DNA of 64,000 bases from Bugula neritina. Lineage: Eukaryota > Bryozoa > Gymnolaemata > Cheilostomatida > Bugulidae. The notes under the pieces were generated by a model. It was not told the DNA's origin. It saw nothing but the letters and a program-made list of their open reading frames with translations, and did not search any database. Positions within the stretch are counted from its first letter, which is position 1. Each line of letters starts with the position of its first letter. A program made the position numbers and the translations under genes. The stretch covers positions 977,501 through 1,041,500 of the forward strand of contig OZ037768.1 in NCBI GenBank assembly GCA_964035545.1, in the 5' to 3' direction. Of the stretch, positions 14,124-25,900 are shown piece after piece.

Positions 14124-14186
14124 GTAAGGGACAAGGGAGAGTAGGGGATAAGGGAGGGTAGGGGACAAGGGAGGGCAGAGGACAAG
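14124..14186. repeat. Short purine-rich tandem repeat
   Basis: Three to four copies of a unit like gggagggtaggggacaa, followed at 14233-14275 by a pyrimidine-rich stretch of roughly complementary composition. Intergenic, upstream of the arrestin gene. Confidence 0.7.
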
Positions 14187-14364
14187 GGAGGGCATTATTT
14201 TAAAGCTCTATATCAACCCAAGCTGGCAGATTTACTCTTCCCTCTCCCTCCTCTCCCCTCCCTCTCTAACTCTGTTCCTATCCACCCCTGGAGGCCAGTT
14301 TTTAAAATAGTTGCTGCTGCTTGTAACATAAATTGGGTTCTTTAAGGTTAACGTGTCGTGTGTT

Positions 14365-14372
14365 TATAAATA
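14365..14372 (+). promoter_or_regulatory. TATA-like element upstream of arrestin gene
   Basis: TATAAATA 275 bp before the arrestin start codon. Position is plausible for a core promoter, but no transcription start is visible and AT-rich matches are frequent. Confidence 0.25.
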
Positions 14373-14646
14373 CAGGCGGAGTTTAAATGCCAACCCATTA
14401 CCTCAGAAGGTAGACAAAGAGCTCTACCGCCATACACTTCTCTTGTTTCTAGATCTCAAAGGCTGTATGAACACCTTATCTCATCATCACTAGAGCAAGA
14501 TCAGATGACAGGCTGAGAGACACACAGACAGACAGACAGACATAGACTAGTCTATATACATGTGTTAACAGCCTAGCATACGATGCTCTAGATACCCACA
14601 CAATAGATATAAAATACAAGACACACAAACAGAAAAAGGTTGCATT

Positions 14647-17600
14647 ATGGATTTTATAGATGGTCTGGATATAGAATTAGATAAGGAGTTTTATTACCCA
14701 GGGGAGACAATCAATGGAGCGGTGAACATATCATGTATAGCGAATGCTAGGATCAGAGGTACACAGTGTTTACTCAAGTCTCTGCCACTAATTATATATC
14801 TCTCTGTATGCATGCAGTAACTTAATTAGCAGGAAAATAGCATTTTTCCAACAGTAACAAGTTTAGCATAATAAGGTTTGATTTAAAAGGTTTGGTAGTT
14901 CAACGCTGACAGCAACTTCCTATAAAATCAATACACATAGATAAATACTCTCCCAGTCGGCAGCGTGTCTTGATTGCTTCCTTCTATCCATACAAGCTGC
15001 CCATTTCTGAAATATTCAACGATTTAATCTTCCATTTTAAATATTGTTCTTTGATTTGACTTGAGTACAGAATACAGATTCTTTCTCATTTGGCCTTGTT
15101 ACTGTTGAGTTTTCATTCTGAAAATTTTGGCATTTCACCGTTGCTTACAAGTTGCTACACAACTGCACATCGATACACACAACCTTGTGTTAAGTTGCCA
15201 CACACTTCAAACCATTCTTATCACAGAATAAGTAACGTGCATTTCTCACGCGTATAAGGGAAGTGAGAATCGAGTTCTCTTTTCTAGGAAAGTTGCTATC
15301 ACTACTAGTCGTAGCTGTAGAGTGGTGTGCAGCTGTTAATGAAGAAAAGTTGTGTAATTAAATATGTAGATACTGCAAACCCTGGCCAAGTCACACATTA
15401 GGAGTAGGTTTACACAGCCTGTTATATAATCACCTCTTACTATTTAGATACTATTTATTTTCTATAATTGATCAGTGGTTTCGCAGAAAATAATTAAAGG
15501 CCAGGGTATATCTGCAGAAAGCATTATTTATTGGCAGCTATGCCGGGCTGTCAGATATTATATGCAGAAATATTATTAACTGGCCATTAAATAAATACCT
15601 GCATAACCTAGAGGTTGTTGTCTGCTAATTAGTGTAATATGCAGCACTTTGCTACAGTCTAATTCTGCAGATAATCTCTGTATTCATCTTAATACCTTTT
15701 AGTTTATAGTTAGATATAACAAACTTTCTTAATTAAGAATTGTGTATATTGTGGAATATATTACGCTGAGGAAATGTAGACTTTTTAATAATTTCAGTTT
15801 CATTTTGAATCCAAAAGCAGTAAAGAGAAGTAGCAATATAACATAACTAGTAATTAGTGTGTATAACATCTGCTATGAGTTATATTATATGCTATATGTT
15901 AAAAGTACATTAAGTATAACAAATATAAAATGCGCTGCTTGGTATTTGAAGTGAAACCAATTCAAAAGCCGACTTTATGTGCAAAATTTAACTCAAGAGG
16001 AAAGTTATTATACGTCACAAATAATAAAACTAGACGTCTGATTTAGTTATGTAATGCAATGCAATGCAATGTAACATAATGCATTATAATGTTATGATAT
16101 TTTGAATGGGTGGAAGCAAATTTATGAGAAACGCTTCTAAAAGAGGTACATTGCTGTGAAAAATACTTAACTACTCAGCTGATACACATATTTGATATTT
16201 TTCTCAGAATATTACCAAACATGAGAAATTAGTATAATTTATTCAGATTGTTTCTTATAATTAATGGCTGTTGGAGACAAAACTTATTAAGTCATGATTT
16301 ATTTTGTTGTTTTTGTGATCTCCGGCCCTTTTGATTATCTAATAGCCTAAATGAACAGAATTGTAGCAATTTAACAGAAATACATTGAAATGGTTCCAAT
16401 GAGTTTCACATATAGTGCTACTCTAGTTTGCATGCATGCCTCTGTGAAACAATATTAGAAAGTATAAACTTAACCTCAGCTTAACACGATAACATAGGTA
16501 CTTATGCAGGTTATTATTTCTGCCCTATGTTCTTTGCCGTTCGGGGCTAAGAATAAGTTTCCTGACAAACTCAGCTACGTGTTACTATTTCATGACAGTA
16601 TTTCTATATTATTCTGAAATAGTGGATTGCTCTGCATTATTTACTGTCTAATTATTTAGGGCTAGCAGTATCGTTGACTGGCGTGGTGCAAGTTCAGTGG
16701 AAACTCGTCAAGAATGGAATGATCTACACTGTGAGGAATTCCCGTACACTCATGGATAACAAACAAATAATACTAGGTCAAAGTAAGTAAGTGAAGGTCA
16801 GAGTAAGTAAGTGAAGGTCAGAGTAAGTAAGTGAAGGTCAAAGTAAGTAAGTGAAGGTCAGAGTAAGTAAGTGAAGGTCAGAGTAAGTAAGTGAAGGTCA
16901 GAGTAAGTAAGTGAAGGTCAGAGTAAGTAAGTGAAGGCCAAAGTAAGTAAGTCAAAGTCAAAGTAAGTAACTGCCAACCCAGTAAGTATGTAAATGAAAA
17001 ATGATTGATTACTAGACCGTAGATTTAAAAGGTGCAGGGGTATAGATTTTGCTAAGTTCAAGTTTGAGGTGTAATTGATTTAAATTTCGAAAGCAGACAA
17101 TTTTTCCCACAACTCTAGTCAAAAGTTGGAGTGGTTTGATCAGTTGGGACTTGACCTGCATACGATGGGTTGCTATAAGTTTCTCAGCCAAGTCAAAATC
17201 AATTAGTTGTGAAGGACGCATATCTACAAGTTCTGTGCTGCAGTTATAATAATGCTGATTAGTACCTTAGAGTCTGCGTAGTGTAGATAGCTACAGGCAC
17301 ATGCGCACAGCAACTAAACTATTAGTTGAACGTTAGTTCTAACTATTCAGTGGATCAATAAGGAGCATCAGTACAGAGCTCGGACAAGTGCCCCTATAAG
17401 GACTACAAGTGGCCAAGATTGACTTCACTCAACTATACTTGTATTGTAACCTAATTTGCCCGACTATAGCTCTCCACTCAATCCACTCCAGTTATCTGCA
17501 CGGCACTTCAACTGGTGTCATTGCTTCACTCCGCAACTACCGATATTTTGGGAACATTTTCCTGAAGTTGGTGCTTACTTATAGCCAAGAAAATGGTTCA

Positions 17601-20600
17601 GATTTAAGATTTATTTTAACCTCCTTGAAAACCAAGTGCCTGTGTACATGTGTTTAGAGTATAATAACTATGAAAATATTAAAATGGAATATGACTATGT
17701 ATTATACCATATTTGATATTAGCCTTTAAGCAACATTTCAGAATTTTCTCCCCATTTATGACCCCTTATTCATTGATCACTAAATGAAGAACTCTTTAGG
17801 CTAGACTGCAACTTATTCTATTATAAATGAACAAAATCTAGGGTTGAGCCATGAAATAGGAAGTAGCCTTCAGCTTCAACTGCAGTTGACTAATTCTCCA
17901 CGCAACAGCAAAAATTTCTTCAGAGTGTGTTCCGTGGAAAACTATTTCCACATGCGAAACACTCTGACAATTTGACTAACCTCTGCATTCTATATGAAAT
18001 AATGAAATTACTAGAAGGAAAAGCAACTTAATAATGTGATTATAGTCTTAGTGCAAACAATAATGGGTAAAATTCTTAGTCTAATATTTTCAGAGTCAAG
18101 CAACACTTCCGTGGACATGCCCGTGTTGACGAAAGGAACGCACAAAATACTCTTTTCCTTTTCCTTGCAAGATGACCGGGAAATGCCAAGCTCGTTTGAG
18201 AGTAAACTGGGCATCATAAGATACTATATACACGCCTATTTAGACATCCCATACGCCTCTCCACCTCAGGCTAAGAAATACTTCTCTCTTATTGGTCAAC
18301 AGAAAGAATATCCACCAACCGAATGGCTGGTAAGTAAAGAATGAGCTACCAATGGGTTACAAAAAGGTGTGTTTAATATATTATGTTAGCAGCAATTTTG
18401 TGCTGTAATGCAATGGTTAGTCCAGCACACTATGCATTCTGCTTGCCTAGTAAATCGAGTACCAAGTGATTTCATGAGGAAAACCCACCTTCACCTTCAC
18501 CTTCAGCTGGTTCTCATATGGCCAGAGTCTATTGGGTTGGACCTCTGGGAAAATATAACCATCTTTTTTAATGATTTCATAGCCATGTTAGAAAATATAA
18601 TATGCGAAGTATAAAAAAAATACGAATAAGGATCAATTAATATTTTTGTCACAATGTTAATGCTGAAACACAGTTGAAAATGTAGTTAAAACTAGAAAGG
18701 CTGTTTGCCAATTTGCACAGCTTAACTGAAGGCTCTGTAAGTCTTATTTAGATCAAGATGATAATGTATTGACTTGTATTATCAGCAAAAGGTCTGTTCA
18801 ACTCTAACAACAAAGAAAGAATAGAACTAGTAACATCATGGTTGTTATCTCAGCTAATTAACCAAACAATAATATTTCTAGTACAACAATCAGCTTTGTA
18901 AGAGTTATGAGGGAGTAGAATTTCTAAAGGAACTTGATGTCAGAGCTGGAAAATGCAGGGTCATTCACCGAATGTTATTAATGCAAAAGTTATAACCAAT
19001 TTACTAAATGAATAATTTAGGTAAATGGAGAATATTCAATAAACTAAGTATACTGAAAGGAATCATAGTTTTAGGATATTAAATCTGTGTAATTTCAAGC
19101 TGATTAGACGTGTGACAAACTCATCAACTAAGTGTATAAGTTTTGAACTACATACAGAGGTTTTGATTCTAGTTGCCAGATGTTTTAATTTTAGTAAGTA
19201 TATAGCCGATGCAATGACTTCTAAAATGAAATTACTATAATATGAAGTAATGTAGACTAATTGAATAAATTGATCTACATTAAATAACCTGGGAGTTTCA
19301 GCTGAGCTCTCTTGTTGCTTATACCATACAACTACTTTGGTAGGTAGTTCTATCAGACTATCACTAGCAGAAAATGGAGCTAATCAGTTTATTTAACTTA
19401 TTTCTATCACAAAAAAACAACAATTTGAAGTAAAACATGCCATTGTTTATGAAAACTTAATTGCAACAAATCATTAATTAATTTGACAGATTGAGAGAGA
19501 TGAGTGTAAAACATGAAGACATGTAGTTTCATTTAGGTGACACAAAAAGAAATTTTTAGCTCCACTTTTTTGAAGAACAATATCTCCGTCTGCACCCTCT
19601 CATTGTCCACAAAGATTTACGATCTGTTGAAAATATATTAATAACTTATTTATATGATGACTCATGTTTCAGCTACCATATGATGACTCATGTTTCAGTT
19701 ACCATGTGATGACTCATGTCTTAGTTACCATATGATGACTCATGTTTCAGTTACCACTATGTTCCAGGTTCCCATTACGCTGGAACGACACAATCAAAGC
19801 TTATGCATGGCATGCAGTCACGGCTCTCTTTCCTTTGAAGTGGCCCTGGAGAAGACAGCCTTCTGCTGTGGTGAGAATGTACCAATGAGATTAGAGATAA
19901 CAAATGGTGTCAGTTTGAAAGTTTGGCCTTTCATCCAATTAATTCAGGTGAGTTGCAACATATATATTGTAATTTACAGAAAATTAATAGTTGTTGTTAA
20001 ATACTGAATTTGAATGGAGATTCACCACAAAACAATTTAAGGCTTTCTATACAAGAATTCATTTCATTAATTTAATTATAAAAGCTCTAATTATAGACTT
20101 ACCTCTTTCTAGAAATTACAAACTTTTAGATTATATTTTCTGTGACTAGTCACTACTAACTTAACAACAATGCTCTAAATGACAATATACTCCGGTAAGA
20201 ATCACTATAGGTTTATGAGAGAGATATGATAAATCTACATCTACAGTGTTTTACTCTCACTATTACACTGCACTGCTGTCTATAATACTATAACTAACTG
20301 TAAGTAACTGTAGGTAACTGTAGGTAACTGTAAGTAACTGTAAGTAGCTGTAAGTAACTGTAAGTAACTGTAAGTAACTGTAAGTAACTGTAGGTAACTG
20401 TAAGTAACTGTAGGTAACTGTAGGTAACTGTAAGTAACTGTAAGTAGCTGTAAGTAGCTGTAAGTAACTGTAACTAACTGTAAGTAACTGTAAGTAACTG
20501 TAAGTAACTGTAAGTAACTGTAAGTAACTGTAAGTAGCTGTAAGTAACTGTAAGTAACTGTAAGTAGCTGTAAGTAACTGTAAGTAACTGTAAGTAGCTG

Positions 20601-22505
20601 TAAGTAGCTGTAAGTAACTGTAAGTAGCTGTAAGTAACTGTAAGTAACTGTAAGTAGCTGTAAGTAGCTGTAAGTAACTGTAAGTAACTGTAACTAACTG
20701 TAAGTAACTGTAAGTAACTGTAAGTAGCTGTAAGTAACTGTAAGTAACTGTAAGTAACTGTAAGTAGCTGTAAGTAACTGTAACTAACTGTAAGTAACTG
20801 TAAGTAACTGTAACTAACTGTAAGTAACTGTAAGTAGCTGTAAGTAACTGTAAGTATGTACCAGAGAATAATATATCTCTGTCACTATGATGAACATAAT
20901 TTATTAATGTTATTCTACAATGTTTGGGTCTTTTCATAAAGTTCCCACAGTCTCCCCCCTTCATTTTGTAGAGAGTAGATTATTGTGTTGATAAAACTGG
21001 ATTTGGAATAAGAAGAGATGCTACACACATTGTGTGGGAGTACAAAGGACCTCCAGTTCCCAAGCATTCAACTCTGAAGTTAGAAAATCTAAGTCAGGTG
21101 AAGCCTTTGCTATGTCCTTTACAAACAGCTCAGAATATTATTGTATATTCCTAGTGAGGCAGGCTTGGCGTTCAGAATATTGTATATTCCTAGTGAGGCA
21201 GGCTTGGCTTGTGTAGTTATCAGTTATAAAGTAGTTTCAATGTGAAGCTAAAAGTAGCAACAGTCATACAGTGTAGTTGTACAACCTCCTAATTGAGGTA
21301 AAAAGCTAAAATATGCTGCTATGAGTTGAACAATGCAGTACACTATGAGTCATAGAATTTGTGATACACATCATTGTTTATTTGGCTATAAGTAAATTTG
21401 GACTTTCTGGGACATTTATATGTGAAGATATTTTACTGTAGTTGAAGAAGTTGTGTCAAAGGTTTTAGGAAACCTATATAATATATTCTTGTTATTTGCA
21501 GGCCTTACAGATTCCAGTGATGCCCCCCACTACTAGTACATGTGAAATTATTAGGATAGAGTATAAACTGAAGGTTAGACAACTCCAATAATTGCTAAAA
21601 TGCCTATGATGCATTTACAGAAACTCATGATGTCCAAAAATATTTTAGTTTTTTTAAAAACTAGTCTAACAAAGCCGTATCTATATTAAATGTTAAAAAA
21701 CAAACTTTGTATAAAACACCCATTTTATACCCAACTGTTTGCACTTTAGTGTTAATTTTATGAGCAGACGACTATGAACTGTTCATATGAGCAATACTGA
21801 CAATATAGTGACTTGTTACAGGTAAGCCTACTGACTATAAAATGGGGAGAGCCTCTACACCTGACTATCCCAATTCTAGTGACTCCTTACTACCAACAAG
21901 ATGAGAATATCAGAACTCTACTCAGTGAGTGAATCCAGTATTTTAATCCTCTTTAGTCAACTAACTCAATGGAACAATAGTATTCATTAGTATATGTGAA
22001 ACCATATTTAACTGATGACCTTTGGATATACTTCTTGTTAAATAACGAGCTTCAACAGGTTTTGTTCTGTAACAAATCATAAGTATTTTTCTGCGTGTTG
22101 CATTATTTTACTTAATTGATTAAACTCTGAGACTAGAAATAATCAGACTGAAGTATTTATTCCACAGAGCCGGCTGAGCAGTCTGTGATTGGAGGAAACT
22201 ACACAAGTCCCGAGTTGCAGACGGGTGCAGTGTATGATGGGACGGAAGAAGCGAGGGAGACAACTGTTTATCAGCCAGTCTACGTTTGTGTACCTCACAA
22301 AAGAATAATGCAGCCAGCAACCAGTACACTGAGTGCATCAGATGTCAAGCACAATATATCTGATACTAAAGTCAGCTTTGGTGAGGGCGTAGCTGATGCC
22401 ACCCCAAAACAAGCTAAAGTTAGAAACAAGAAAGCCCCGCAAGAGAATAAATCAATAATCAACACAGAAATAGAAATTTCGGATTGCAGAGTTTCTTCGC
22501 TGTGA
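14647..22505 (+). CDS. Alpha-arrestin (arrestin domain-containing protein, ARRDC-like)
   Basis: Eight exons: 14647-14758, 16660-16782, 18094-18329, 19768-19947, 20972-21097, 21502-21573, 21822-21924, 22168-22505. All phases agree, giving 429 residues. The N-terminal arrestin fold is recognisable from the start (DGLDIELDKEFYYPGETING; then LAVSLTGVVQVQW), including the family block SFESKLGIIRYYIHAYLD with its preceding GTHKILFSFSLQ. The C-terminal arrestin domain spans about residues 158-330 (SFEVALEKTAFCCGENV; VWEYKGPPVPK). Alpha-arrestins recruit ubiquitin ligases to membrane cargo for endocytosis. A C-terminal tail of about 110 residues is Ser/Thr/Lys-rich and shows no PPxY motif, which many relatives use to bind NEDD4-type ligases. 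Start is the first ATG in the arrestin frame, right at the family's usual beginning. Long introns carry splice-site-like arrays. Confidence 0.9.
14759..16659 (+). other. Long first intron of arrestin gene, nothing else seen
   Basis: A 1.9 kb intron of unique-looking AT-rich sequence. No exon, RNA gene or tandem array recognised. Confidence 0.6.
16776..16975 (+). repeat. 20-bp donor-site array, arrestin intron
   Basis: Ten units of 20 bp, form gtcagagtaagtaagtgaag. The first unit spans the real exon end GGTCAAA/GTAAGT at 16782, so seven exonic bases and the donor are inside the repeat. Each unit keeps an intact GTAAGTAAGT. Reading past the true donor meets TAA within two codons. Confidence 0.95.
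19655..19758 (+). repeat. 26-bp acceptor-like array, arrestin intron
   Basis: Four 26-bp units, each with catgtttcag/ttacc (one has cttag), sit immediately before the real acceptor tatgttccag/GTTCCC at 19767. Confidence 0.9.
20284..20857 (+). repeat. 10-bp GTAAGTAACT satellite in arrestin intron
   Basis: About 57 copies of ctgtaagtaa with variants tagctg, gtaggt and gtaact. On the sense strand most copies contain the donor consensus GTAAGT. The intron runs from 19948 to 20971. The long minus-strand ORF (repeated TYSYLQLL) is an artefact. Confidence 0.97.
21130..21211. repeat. Two-copy tandem duplication of about 40 bp
   Basis: Two copies of a unit containing tatattcctagtgaggcagg in the arrestin intron after exon 20972-21097. 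Confidence 0.85.
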
Positions 22506-22934
22506 TTGGTCCTTCAACAACAAGAAACAATCAATCTGACCCAGATCATGTATCACATGTCTTTAGATCCACACTGACTCTAGTTGGGGGAAGAATAACT
22601 CCACCAAACCAAATCTAGTCAAACCAATAACCTCAGACATCCTTTACTAAATGTTAGAAGCACATGATTTGTGATGTCATATTAATATATTAATTATTAT
22701 AGTATTATATAATTATAAGAATTATTATTATGTTATTGTGCGAACTGTTGTGTTTGTAAAAAGTTAATAAGCAATACATGGTAAGATAGATTAGTTAATG
22801 GTATATCCATTTTTATTTACTGATAGATAATAACATGTACAAGTATATAACAATAAAAAATATAATAAAATGAAAAAGAGATAAAATACACAATTATTAT
22901 CTTAAATAAGACATGAGATAGATGACAAGAGAAC
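22506..22934. other. Convergent 3' ends of arrestin and SMC2
   Basis: AT-rich 429-bp gap between two stop codons. It holds AATAAA on + at 22852 and 22864 (arrestin) and TTTATT on + at 22812, i.e. AATAAA on - (SMC2). If both are used the two mRNAs overlap by at least 40 bases in antisense. Confidence 0.5.
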
Positions 22935-25900
22935 TCAAGTTTGGACTTTCTTTCTCTTAGCGGACTCTGCGGACAGTTTAGTCTTCACGGTCACTGCCGA
23001 AGTCGTCTCCCCACTATTCTTCTCAGATAGAGGAACTTTCTTGTGAGGATTCTGGGTATACCGGGTTACCGTAGAAACGCCATCAACAAACTGTGTCCTG
23101 AACAGGACGTTGGCGTTGTTGAACATCCCATCTTTTAAGGAGACGACGACAAACTAAAAAATAAAATAGCCAGCAAGTTCACACCTCGAGTCACAGCGAG
23201 TTTACACATCGAGTCACACTCGCTTTGAGCTCAACACACAGCTGACTGAGTTACCTGGGAGTTCCTGAAGTGGGTGCGCAGCATCTGGCCGATATTCTGG
23301 GTGTGAGAGAGATCTAAGGCTGCATCTACCTCATCCAGGATGTAGAGAGGAGCCGGCTTGAAGCGCAGCATGGAGAGAATGAGAGAGAGGGCCACCAGAG
23401 ACCTGGGACAGAGCACTCGACATGCAGCATTCCAACTGACTAATGAAACGGAGAAACCAATTAAAATGAAGAATAAACTAGCCAATGAGCAGAGAGTACA
23501 CTAACCTTTGACCCCCACTAAGCTCGGTTAGAGTCTCTTTCCAGACATCACCGAATCCGACCTTCACCTCCAGTCCGTCCAGACAGGAAGCACCCTCTGG
23601 TGGTGCCAGTTTAGCCGTAGCCCCGGGGAGGAGAGTGGAGAATATGGAACGGAAGTCTTTGTTGACCTGTTTGTAGGCCTTCTCCACGGCAATGTTCTTC
23701 TTCTCATTCAGCTCGGCTATGATGTTAGCTGTAAGCATACGGCAGTGTACCTAGGGCTATACATACAGTGTCCCTAGGGCTATACATACAGTGTACCTAG
23801 GGCTATACATACAGTGTCCCTAGGGCTATATATACAGTGTCCCTAGGGCTACACATACAGTGTCCCTAGGGCTATACATACAGTGTACCTAGGGCTATAC
23901 ATACAGTGTACCTAGGGCTATACATACAGTGTACCTAGGGCTATACATACAGTGTACCTAGGGCTATATATAAGGAGACAGTGTACCTAAGGCTATATAT
24001 AATGTGCACCAGGGCTATATATAAGGAGACAGCGTACCCAGTTTCTCCTTGTCTTGCAGCAGGATGCGTCTCTTTCGCAACATGTCGTTGTGCTGCGACT
24101 GAGCTTGGTCCAGCATCGTCATGGCTCTCATGTTGACGTTTCTCTCCAGACCTTGTCGCTTTTCCTGAGGTCAGCAATAAACAGAGTGAGTAGTAAACAG
24201 AGTGAGTAGTAAACAGAGTGAGTAGTAAACAGAGTGAGTAGTAAACAGAGTGAGTAGTAAACAGAGTGAGTAGTAAACAGAGTGAGTAGTAAACAGAGTG
24301 AGTAGTAGTAAACAGAGTGAGTAGTAAACAGAGTCAGCAATAAACAGAGTCAGCAGTAGTAAACAGAGTGAGTAGTAAACAGAGTGAGTAGTAAACAGAG
24401 TGAGTAGTACACAGAGTGAGCAGCAAACAGAGTGAGCAGTAAACAGAGTCAGTAGTAAACAGAGTGAGTAGTAAACAGAGTGAGCAGTAAACAGAGTGAG
24501 CAGTAAACAGAGTGAGCAGTAAACAGAGTCAGTAGTAAACAGAGTGAGTAGTAAACAGAGTGAGTAGTAAACAGAGTGAGTAGTAAACAGAGTGAGTAGT
24601 AAACAGAGTCAGTAGTAAACAGAGTGAGCAGTAAACAGAGTGAGTAGTAAACAGAGTGAGTAGTAAACAGAGTGAGCAATAAACAGAGTCAGCAGTAGTA
24701 AACAGAGTGAGTAGTAAACAGAGTGAGTAGTAAACAGAGTGAGTAGTAAACAGAGTCAACAGTAAACAGAGTGAGTAGTAGACAGAGTGAGTAGTAAACA
24801 GAGTGAGCAATAAACAGAGTCAGCAGTAGTAAACAGAGTGAGTAGTAAACAGAGTGAGTAGTAAACAGAGTGAGTAGTAAACAGAGTGAGTAGTAGTGAA
24901 CAGAGTGAGTAGTAAACAGAGTGAGTAGTAAACAGAGTGAGTAGTAAACAGAGTGAGTAGTAAACAGAGTGAGTAGTAAACAGAGTGAGTAGTAAACAGA
25001 GTGAGTAGTAAACAGAGTGAGTAGTGAACAGAGTGAGTAGTAAACAGAGTGAGTAGTAAACAGAGAGAGTAGTAGTAAACAGAGTGAGTAGTAAACAGAG
25101 TGAGTAGTAAACAGAGTGAGCCAGATTTGTGCAAGGTGAGACACAAGGTGAGACACGAGGTGAGACAGGGGCGAGTGCTGGAGAAAACCCACCTGCAGTC
25201 TGGAAATCTGCCGAGCTGTCTCTTTGGGGTCATTCTGAGAGAAATCATAGGCTGAGTTCTGCTGCCCAAAGAACTGTTTCTCTTCGGTTATCCAATCATA
25301 TTTTAGGAGGAGATTCTCTACCTGCATGACATCTCAGACTATACTATATACATACTCAGACTATACTCTGTACATACAGTATACATACTCAGACTATACT
25401 CTGTACATACAGTATACATACTCAGACTATACTCTGTACATGCAGTATACATACTCAGACTATATAGTCTGTACATACAGTATACATACTCAGACTATAC
25501 TCTGTACATACAGTATACATACTTAGACTATACTCTGTACATACTCAGACTATACTCTGTACATACTCAGACTATACTCTTTACATACAGTATACATACT
25601 CAGACTATACTCTGTACATGCAGTATACATACTCAGACTATATAGTCTGTACATACAGTATACATACTCAGACTATACTCTGTACATGCAGTATACATAC
25701 TCAGACTATATAGTCTGTACATACAGTATACATACTCAGACTATACTCTGTACATACAGTATACATACTCAGACTATACTCTGTACATACAGTATACATA
25801 CTCAGACTATACTCTGTACATACAGTATACATACTCAGACTACACTCTGTACATACAGTATACATACTCAGACTATACTCTGTACATACAGTATACATAC

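Larger units (their letters stand above)
10520..14360. other. Intergenic region, no gene seen
   Basis: Nearly 4 kb between the ABCA 3' end and the arrestin 5' region. Short open frames here (for example 11374-11613 and 12637-12837) show no family motif, no splice partners and no compositional shift. It holds the 10-bp satellite at 13681 and a purine/pyrimidine-biased stretch near 14086-14275. Confidence 0.6.

Noticed and set aside
10298-14646. tRNA or other small RNA genes
   Set aside because: No cloverleaf-like A and B box pair was recognised by eye; a covariance-model scan would be needed to exclude them.
20263-20964. 233-residue minus-strand ORF of repeated TYSYLQLL
   Set aside because: Pure 10-bp satellite translation inside the arrestin intron; no splice context or non-repeat core.
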